A stretch of 64,000 nucleotides of DNA, taken from contig NZ_JAFCKB010000019.1 of NCBI RefSeq assembly GCF_018130615.1, positions 1 to 64,000 of the forward strand, read 5' to 3'. The DNA is from Bradyrhizobium manausense (GTDB taxonomy: Bacteria; Pseudomonadota; Alphaproteobacteria; Rhizobiales; Xanthobacteraceae). Both the position numbers and the translations under genes were made by a program. The notes under the pieces are model-generated. The model saw only the letters and a list, made by a program, of their open reading frames with translations, was not told the DNA's origin and did not search any database. Positions 58,749-64,000 of this stretch are shown in pieces (the first letter of the stretch is position 1; each line of letters opens with the position of its first letter).

Positions 58749-60278
58749 ATGTTCAAGACTAGCGATGTACTGAAGAAATTCGAGATCGGAGCCGTGCAGG
58801 CGGGCGCGCACTCGTTGCCCCAGGGCTGGTCCCAGACGCAGGGCCGGCGCACCTTCGATGCTGTCTGCCCGGCCGACGAAACCGTCACGGTGAAAATCGC
58901 CGGAGCCACAGCCCAAGACTACGAGAACATCATAAGCGATGCCGCGGCGGCGCAGGTCAAGTGGAGGATGGTGCCCCCACCGCGCCGAGGAGAATTTGTC
59001 GCGCGTATCGGCAGACTGGTCGAAGAGCACATCGGCGACTTGGCCGCGCTGGTCGTGTTGGACACCGGCAAGTCCATCATCGAGGCGACGAGTGAACTTC
59101 GGGAGGTCGTCGACATGGCGGCCCTGGCCGCTGGACAAGCGCGCATGCTCTACGGATTTACCCAGCAATCTCAGCGCTACAAACACAGAATGTACGACCA
59201 GTGGCTCCCGCTCGGTCTGGTCGGCGTCATCTCGGCCTATAATTTCCCGGCGGCAGTCTGGGCGCAAAACGGTTTTCTGGCCGCGATTGGTGGAAATGTC
59301 GTGATCTGGAAACCCAGTCCCAAAGTGCCGGTCACCGCGCTCGGATTGCAGCACCTCTGCAACATTGCCATGAAGGAGTTTGGCTTCGAAGGCGTCTTTT
59401 CACTGTTCCTGCCTGAGGACAACGAGACGGCCGAACTGCTGGTGAAGGACAAGCGAATTGCGCTGGTTTCGTTCACGGGCTCGAGCAAGGTCGGCCAAAG
59501 AGTAGCGGGACTCGTAGGATCCACGCTCGGCCGGCGATACATGCTGGAGTGTTCGGGCAACAACGGTTGCATTGTCGATGAGACTGCAGACCTTAAGCTT
59601 GCCGCTCGCAGCATCACTTTCGGTGCAGTGGGAACCACAGGTCAGCGCTGCACGAGCACCCGGCGGATCATCGCCCACCGATCGGTCGCGGGTCCGCTAG
59701 TCGACTTGTTGACTCGCTCCTTTGAACAGATCGAGGTCGGCGATCCGCGGGATGAAGGTACTGTTGTCGGCCCCCTTGTCGATCGGGCGGCCGTTGAGCA
59801 GTTCGAAGCCACAGTGAAGCAGGCCGTCGAACTTGGAGGGCAGGTCGTTTGCGGCGGTAAGCGGATTGTTCGCCCGGGTTACTACGTCGAACCGACAATC
59901 ATAGTCAATGTCAGGCCCAACTGGCCTTGCGCTCAACACGAAACCTTTGCACCGATCTTGTTTGTTATGGAGTATGAGACCATCGAGCAAGCCATTCATA
60001 TCCACAACAACGTGCGACAGGGACTGGCCTCGGGTATTCACAGCGCAAGCTTGGCAAACATAGAGCTGTTTCTCTCCGCCGCAGGAAGCGACTGTGGAAT
60101 CGCAAAGGTGAACATGGGGACAACCGGCGCCGACATTGGCGCAGCTTTCGGCGGGGAGAAGGAAACGGGCGGAGGTAGAACGGCCGGTTCGGATTCTTGG
60201 AAAAGCTACATGCGACGACAGAGCGTGTGCATCAATTGGGGAGGGGAGTCACCCTGGGACAAGCGGATCAGCTTGTAG
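58749..60278 (+). CDS. Aldehyde dehydrogenase (ALDH7-like)
   Basis: A 509-residue NAD(P)-dependent aldehyde dehydrogenase. The catalytic Cys is in GTTGQRCTSTRR, the general-base Glu in MLECSGNNGC (the usual ELGG is changed to ECSG), and the cofactor motif FTGSSKVGQRVAG is present. LGLVGVISAYNFPAAVWAQNG and the Cys context point to the alpha-aminoadipic-semialdehyde (ALDH7) branch. In this operon, after a ring-cleavage dioxygenase, it may oxidise a muconate-type semialdehyde. Confidence 0.9.
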   Translation: MFKTSDVLKKFEIGAVQAGAHSLPQGWSQTQGRRTFDAVCPADETVTVKIAGATAQDYENIISDAAAAQVKWRMVPPPRRGEFVARIGRLVEEHIGDLAALVVLDTGKSIIEATSELREVVDMAALAAGQARMLYGFTQQSQRYKHRMYDQWLPLGLVGVISAYNFPAAVWAQNGFLAAIGGNVVIWKPSPKVPVTALGLQHLCNIAMKEFGFEGVFSLFLPEDNETAELLVKDKRIALVSFTGSSKVGQRVAGLVGSTLGRRYMLECSGNNGCIVDETADLKLAARSITFGAVGTTGQRCTSTRRIIAHRSVAGPLVDLLTRSFEQIEVGDPRDEGTVVGPLVDRAAVEQFEATVKQAVELGGQVVCGGKRIVRPGYYVEPTIIVNVRPNWPCAQHETFAPILFVMEYETIEQAIHIHNNVRQGLASGIHSASLANIELFLSAAGSDCGIAKVNMGTTGADIGAAFGGEKETGGGRTAGSDSWKSYMRRQSVCINWGGESPWDKRISL

Positions 60279-60310
60279 GCGATGGTTAAGCTACGTAAAG
60301 GAGCAGATGG

Positions 60311-61060
60311 GTGACTTTCACCGATGTCTCGCAGATCACACCACTCGACGCGGATTTGTGCAGGAAGCTCGCTCGTTGTGGCGCTGCAAATCTGTCAAAT
60401 ATCTTGTTGAAGAGGGGCTTCCGCAACACCTTTTTGCTCGGGCTTAGGCCGATATCGCATGATATGGCCCCGATGGTAGGACCTGCCTTCACTATGCGCT
60501 GGATCCCTGCGCGCGAGGACGTGGACAGCATGGCCCTCTACTCGCGTGAGGACAGCCTTCATCGGCGGGCGATCGAGGAATGCCCGCCAGGAGCGGTTCT
60601 TGTCATGAGTACAGGGAGCGATTCGCGAGCATCATGCATGGGTGACATGATGGCGTTGCGATTGAAGATGCGCGGCGTGGCCGGCGTGGTGACCGATGGT
60701 GGCTTTCGCGACGCGCCGGGGATCCGATCCAGCGGACTGTCATGTTTCGAGCGGGAGAGTTCGGGGCCTGCCACGCCGATCTGGCTACATCCGACCGAAC
60801 TCAATACACCGATTGGCTGCGCTGGCGTCGCGATCTATCCAGGTGATATCATCGTCGGTGATGGTGAGGGTATCGTGGCGATCCCGCGTAGTCTGGCGCG
60901 TGACGTGGCGGAAGAAGCTGTTCTGATTGCCGAGTATGAAGTCTTTGTCGCTATGCATCTGCGGCGTGGTCGTTCTATATTCGGTCTGTTTCCGGCAACC
61001 AATGACAGTGCAGCAGAGTATCAAAAATGGTTGGAAGACGGTCGTCCCGACGCGCAGTGA
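60311..61060 (+). CDS. RraA-family protein (HMG aldolase-like)
   Basis: A 249-residue RraA-fold protein. Family motifs: GPAFTMRWIPAREDV, GAVLVMSTGSDSRASCMGDMMALRLKMRGVAGVVTDGGFRDAPGIR with the catalytic Arg/Asp region, then PGDIIVGDGEGIVAIPRSLA. Members include 4-hydroxy-4-methyl-2-oxoglutarate aldolase and oxaloacetate decarboxylases, which close meta-cleavage routes. The GTG start has GGAG eight bases upstream. It is the last gene of the LysR-controlled operon. Confidence 0.88.
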   Translation: MTFTDVSQITPLDADLCRKLARCGAANLSNILLKRGFRNTFLLGLRPISHDMAPMVGPAFTMRWIPAREDVDSMALYSREDSLHRRAIEECPPGAVLVMSTGSDSRASCMGDMMALRLKMRGVAGVVTDGGFRDAPGIRSSGLSCFERESSGPATPIWLHPTELNTPIGCAGVAIYPGDIIVGDGEGIVAIPRSLARDVAEEAVLIAEYEVFVAMHLRRGRSIFGLFPATNDSAAEYQKWLEDGRPDAQ

Positions 61061-61521
61061 TCTGGCAAGCGAATTGAGCAGGTTTTGGTCGACATGATTG
61101 CGGAATCAGCCCCTTGACCTTGACCTTGACCTGATAGCGGACGGCGCGCTGACCCTAGCGGCGTCAGGGCCGAATTTGTGGGTATTGGGATGCAGCGTGC
61201 TCGGCTCATCTGCAGGCTGAACGGCCCGCATTTTTCTGGAGGATCGGGCATTCTGTCCTAGCCTAGCTGTCTCCGGGGACGGAACGACGCGTTGACCCCC
61301 ACTTCTGAGGGCATACCCGGAGGGTTACGCCAACCATCATGCGGGGTTGTTCGAGATGGTGCCAGGGGTGGACCGCTATGGTCACCAGCGATGTCGAAAC
61401 GCTCACAAGTCATCCGGTCAGGTGCCTCGCCACCTACGCCACCGACAACAGAGACAAGTTCCGGATCTGAGCTGGGAATGGGCGCCGGCCGGAAGGCTTA
61501 GCGCCCCTCTTGCACGTCGTT
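61061..61521. other. Intergenic region with possible relics
   Basis: 461 bases without a convincing gene. It contains three tandem CCTTGA repeats (61111-61128). Two overlapping plus-strand frames of about 70 and 100 codons begin at 61292 and 61347; neither shows a family and both overlap the HxlR gene's end region. The bases at 61291-61320 (TTGACCCCCACTTCTGAGGG) look like an IS21-type end. Confidence 0.4.
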
Positions 61522-61896
61522 CTATCGATTGCCTGCATCGTAGCGTGCATTTGCCTCGTCGATCCGGTCGAGATGCTCGATCGCCCACTGCCCGAGCGTC
61601 AGCACAGGGTCTGCGAGCGAATGCCCCATCTCCGTCAGCCGGTAGTCAACCCTCGGCGGAATGCTCGGTGTGACGATGCGTTCCACCAAACCGTCCCGTT
61701 CAAGATTTCTCAACGTCAGCGCCAGCATCCTCTGCGAGATGTCGTTGATCTCCCGCTTCAAGGCCGAGAAACGTTTCTGCTCACGGATCAGCGTGACAAT
61801 GATCAAGACGCTCCATTTGTCGCCGACATGCGACAGTACCCTTTTGACCTTGTGACATCGCTCGTCGCCGAGCGTGAGCGGATCGATTACATCCAT
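61522..61896 (-). CDS. HxlR-family transcriptional regulator
   Basis: A 124-residue winged-helix regulator of the HxlR type: VLSHVGDKWSVLIIVTLIRE, FSALKREINDISQRMLALTL and GLVERIVTPSIPPRVDYRLTEMGHSL are the standard sequence. HxlR proteins often sense aldehydes or redox change. It is divergent from the SDR gene over 241 bases, the usual arrangement for a regulator and its target. Confidence 0.92.
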   Translation of the reverse strand: MDVIDPLTLGDERCHKVKRVLSHVGDKWSVLIIVTLIREQKRFSALKREINDISQRMLALTLRNLERDGLVERIVTPSIPPRVDYRLTEMGHSLADPVLTLGQWAIEHLDRIDEANARYDAGNR

Positions 61897-62137
61897 GTAA
61901 CCTCGGTATGCTTATTGTGCCGTCTTGCACACGTCTCACAGTTCCTATCATAACATAGTCACACAAAAGAACTGACGATTCAGGAGAGAGTCGTCTGCTG
62001 CTCATCAACGCCGGATCGACTGCGGCCTCGATCTCACGCGCCTTGGAACTGCTGCGGCTCGTACCTCCCGACCAAACAGGCTGGAGCAAAGGCCGACGTG
62101 AGAGCATTCGCAACTCGGCACGGCAGAGGACGGAATC

Positions 62138-62845
62138 ATGAACAAGACCATTGCCATTGTTGGAGCAGGACCAGGGTTGGGCCTGTCGATCGCCAAGCGC
62201 TTCGGGCGAGAAGGCTTTCAGGTTGCGTTGGTAGCAAGAAACAAGGAAAAGCTCGACGCTCTCGTCGCCGAGCTAAGGAGCCACGGCATTGCCGTCGAAC
62301 GTTTCGCCGGAGATGTGACCGACGAGACGTCCCTCAAACAGGCCTTCCAGTTCATCGAACAGTGCTTTGGCCACATCGACGTTCTTGAATACAGTCCGAT
62401 CGCCATTCCGGCCGATCCCGCGGGCTTTGCCGAACTCGAAGTCACCGCTATGACGCCGGCCGTCGTAAAGCATCACTTCGAAATCATGGCGCTCGGCGCG
62501 GTCGCCAGCGTCCAGCAGGCGCTACCTGAAATGTTGGCGCGTGGGAGCGGTACGATCATTCTCACCATGGGTGCTGCAGCGAAAGGCTTCATGCCCATGG
62601 CCGGAGCGTGGGGCGTAGCCGGTTCGGCGGTGCGCAACTACGCCCGCACGCTGGGTAACGCCGTTCGCGGCAAGGGAGTCCATGTCGCCGCTGTCGCGCT
62701 CGGTGTTTTCGTGAGCAAGGATGATCCTTTCGGCGATCCCGACCGTCTGGCGGATCGCTATTACGCTCTCTACCAGGACGGCAAGTCGGCCGAGCTGTTC
62801 ATCAATCATCTGCCACCGGAGATGATCGAACTCGACAAGGGCTGA
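62138..62845 (+). CDS. SDR-family protein without the catalytic Tyr/Lys
   Basis: A 235-residue Rossmann-fold protein with the dinucleotide motif VGAGPGLGLSIA and VARNKEKL. The Ser-Tyr-x3-Lys active site is missing: the position after TIILTMGAAAKGFMP reads AWGVAGSAVRN, with Trp and Gly where Tyr and Lys are expected. It may bind NAD(P) without classical SDR catalysis. It is divergent from the HxlR regulator that probably controls it. Confidence 0.88.
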   Translation: MNKTIAIVGAGPGLGLSIAKRFGREGFQVALVARNKEKLDALVAELRSHGIAVERFAGDVTDETSLKQAFQFIEQCFGHIDVLEYSPIAIPADPAGFAELEVTAMTPAVVKHHFEIMALGAVASVQQALPEMLARGSGTIILTMGAAAKGFMPMAGAWGVAGSAVRNYARTLGNAVRGKGVHVAAVALGVFVSKDDPFGDPDRLADRYYALYQDGKSAELFINHLPPEMIELDKG

Positions 62846-62931
62846 GGCCGACTGCCGAGCAAAGTGACGAGCGCTGATGGCACAGCCTTGGGCTAGTGTG
62901 GGCGCCCTATCGGCCTCCTTCGGACGAAGCG

Positions 62932-63795
62932 TCAGCGCGGGGCAAAATAGCGGATCGCCGAGCCAATCCATTCGGGCGCATGCCAGTCTGGATGCACCGC
63001 CGTGATCTCGGGCATGAGTCGCACGGCGAATTCCTCGTCATCCTTCGCATTCGGTAAGCCTTCCGCCACGCGGGCCGCGATGTCGGTTATACAGTCGCGG
63101 ATGTCGACCAGAATACCGCGGTCACGAATGGCGCCGTGTCCGGGAACGACGATTCGCGGATCAAGCGCAATGCAGTCATCCAGAATCCCGACCCAATTAG
63201 CTGCATCGACGTCCATGTCATGCGGCGGAAACCACGCGAAAAACCGGAAACGTATTTTTCTCGGCGAGATCGCCTGTGAACAGGACGCGCTCCGCCGGAA
63301 GAAATACGACCTGATCGCCCTGTGTATGAACGTTTCGCCGCCGGGTCCTGAGTTGCACTGTCCAGCCCCCGAGAGCGAGTTCGAACAGGTCTCCGTCGTA
63401 AAGCCAGTCCGCTTCGACGAGCCGGGTGTCGACGAGAGCGGCGGTGGCAGCCGGCCCAATTCCGCGAAACATCTCCAGAAAGTGCTGGCCCTTGTCCGCC
63501 AACTCCAGCGCCTGCACACGGTTTTAGAAGATCTCGGCCACGCCCCTGAACGCTTCCACTCCGAAACCGTGCTCTGGATGGAAATAGGTGAGGGTTAGAT
63601 AGAGCTTCCGCTTGCCAGCCAGCCGAAGGCGGCCGCGAGAACGGCTTCACCGCTCATCCGCCCCATGCCGCAATCAACGACGAGAGCGACCTCTTCATCG
63701 AAGATGATCCCGATATTGGAGACGACGGGGACGCGGTGATCCTCGATCACGAAAACGCCTGGAGCGATCTCACGTGGATCGGAGGCGTTAACCAC
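62932..63795 (-). pseudogene. Metallo-beta-lactamase-fold hydrolase, decayed
   Basis: A once continuous MBL-fold gene with three lesions. It starts MVNASDPREIAPGVFVIEDH and VVDCGMGRMSGE, loses frame at about 63625-63632 (the next frame reads KLYLTLTYFHPEHGFG), has an in-frame TAA at 63524-63526 (between AEIF and NRVQAL), and a one-base change in the A5 run at 63239-63243 (after EKNTFPVF). The last part keeps VVPGHGAIRDRG. The metal-ligand histidines in YFHPEHG, GD and VPGHG are recognisable. It is divergent from the MarR-type gene. Confidence 0.8.
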
Positions 63796-63849
63796 GTCTC
63801 CCGGTTCTGGATTGGTACGCCACCCATCGAAGATGCATCCCTTTGTCGA

Positions 63850-63888
63850 TTGACATTTTTTACAGTTAATATGTACAGTTTAATTGTA
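63850..63888 (+). promoter_or_regulatory. Promoter with overlapping operator of the MarR-type gene
   Basis: TTGACA (63850-63855), an 18-base spacer and TACAGT (63874-63879) form a sigma-70 promoter. TACAGTTAAT is repeated 13 bases further as TACAGTTTAAT, and TACAGTTTAATTGTA is an imperfect palindrome covering the -10. The region is strikingly AT-rich. This fits an autoregulated MarR operator that also faces the decayed MBL gene. Confidence 0.5.
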
Positions 63889-63904
63889 ATATTAGGATGG
63901 CATC

Positions 63905-64000
63905 ATGCTCTCAGATTCTCAGAATCAAGATTCCAGGCGCGCACCGATGCTGGCCGCTCGCCTGCGGAAGGTGGTGGGTGTGCTGCGGCGACGCATGCTG
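63905..64000 (+). CDS. MarR-type regulator, N-terminal fragment (runs off the window)
   Basis: The frame from the ATG at 63905 reads MLSDSQNQDSRRAPMLAARL then RKVVGVLRRRML and continues past the window. The helical, arginine-rich start resembles the N-terminus of MarR regulators (L-x-R-L-R-x-V-x-G-x-L-x-R-R). AGGA lies eight bases upstream. The identification depends on this short stretch plus the operator-like promoter. Confidence 0.45.
   Translation, partial: MLSDSQNQDSRRAPMLAARLRKVVGVLRRRML

Noticed and set aside
61108-61132. Tandem CCTTGA repeat as a regulatory or phase-variable tract
   Set aside because: Only three units in non-coding DNA, not in a promoter position; too short to support a function.
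61292-61673. Two overlapping small open frames after the RraA-type gene
   Set aside because: They overlap each other and the HxlR gene's end, have no ribosome binding site and no recognisable family.
1-64000. tRNA, rRNA, CRISPR arrays and element attachment sites
   Set aside because: No tRNA cloverleaf, rRNA segment, regularly spaced repeat array or direct-repeat att pair was seen by eye; the ends of the conjugative element are probably outside the window.

Overview
The window looks like a GC-rich alphaproteobacterial chromosome, most likely Bradyrhizobium or a close relative. The reasons are a Ti/ICE-type trb conjugation cluster with a TraI/TraR-like quorum-sensing pair, a very high density of ABC and TctC-type importers with their own GntR/LysR/LuxR regulators, and many small catabolic operons. 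No tRNA, rRNA or CRISPR array was seen. All assignments come from reading the translations and bases; no database search was run.

Layout. (1) 1-7819: the distal part of a conjugative type IV secretion operon, trbE-J-K-L-F-G-I plus a DUF2274 gene, tightly overlapped; trbE is split by an apparent 1-bp deletion. (2) 7786-10273, opposite strand: a LysR regulator, a LuxI-type AHL synthase and its LuxR-type receptor, the likely control unit of the mobile element. (3) 10477-12129: an acyl-CoA synthetase. (4) 12356-29321: an amide/amine catabolic island holding a cytoplasmic copper amine oxidase, an MFS transporter, a LuxR-type regulator, a complete branched-chain-amino-acid-type ABC importer, two copies of an N,N-dimethylformamidase-like enzyme (small + large subunit), a nu-class GST and a 2-hydroxychromene-2-carboxylate isomerase-like protein. 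The first small subunit is fused to the C-terminus of the LivM-type permease. A near-identical 21-bp element lies upstream of both the amine oxidase and the ABC/amidase operon.

(5) 29322-31448: a scar of gene remnants (argininosuccinate-lyase-like piece, a 91-bp element with perfect 12-bp inverted ends, an IS630 transposase start, an AraC/NmrA deletion junction). (6) 31449-46021: a catabolic cluster around a GntR regulator (two GMC oxidoreductases with a gluconate-dehydrogenase-subunit-3-like partner, cupin, Ldh-type dehydrogenase, RidA-like, FAH-family, ACMSD-like amidohydrolase, orphan TctC protein, SsuABC-like transporter, FAD monooxygenase, second cupin). Three copies of one operator-like motif tie its promoters together. 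(7) 46059-52653: another orphan TctC protein, a Pot-type ABC importer, RidA-like, a second GntR and a cupin, with a different shared motif. (8) 52872-61060: a LysR regulator facing a TorT/Rbs-type importer operon that continues into an extradiol dioxygenase, an aldehyde dehydrogenase and an RraA-family aldolase-like protein. (9) 61522-64000: HxlR regulator, divergent atypical SDR, a decayed metallo-beta-lactamase-fold gene and the start of a MarR-type regulator.

How the genes may work together (inference): in region 4 an N-substituted amide is imported, hydrolysed by the amidases at or near the permease, and the released amine, if primary, is oxidised by the amine oxidase. In regions 6-8 a hydroxylase, ring-cleavage dioxygenase, semialdehyde dehydrogenase, decarboxylase-like amidohydrolase, FAH-family enzyme and RraA-type aldolase could form a meta-cleavage-like route spread over several operons.
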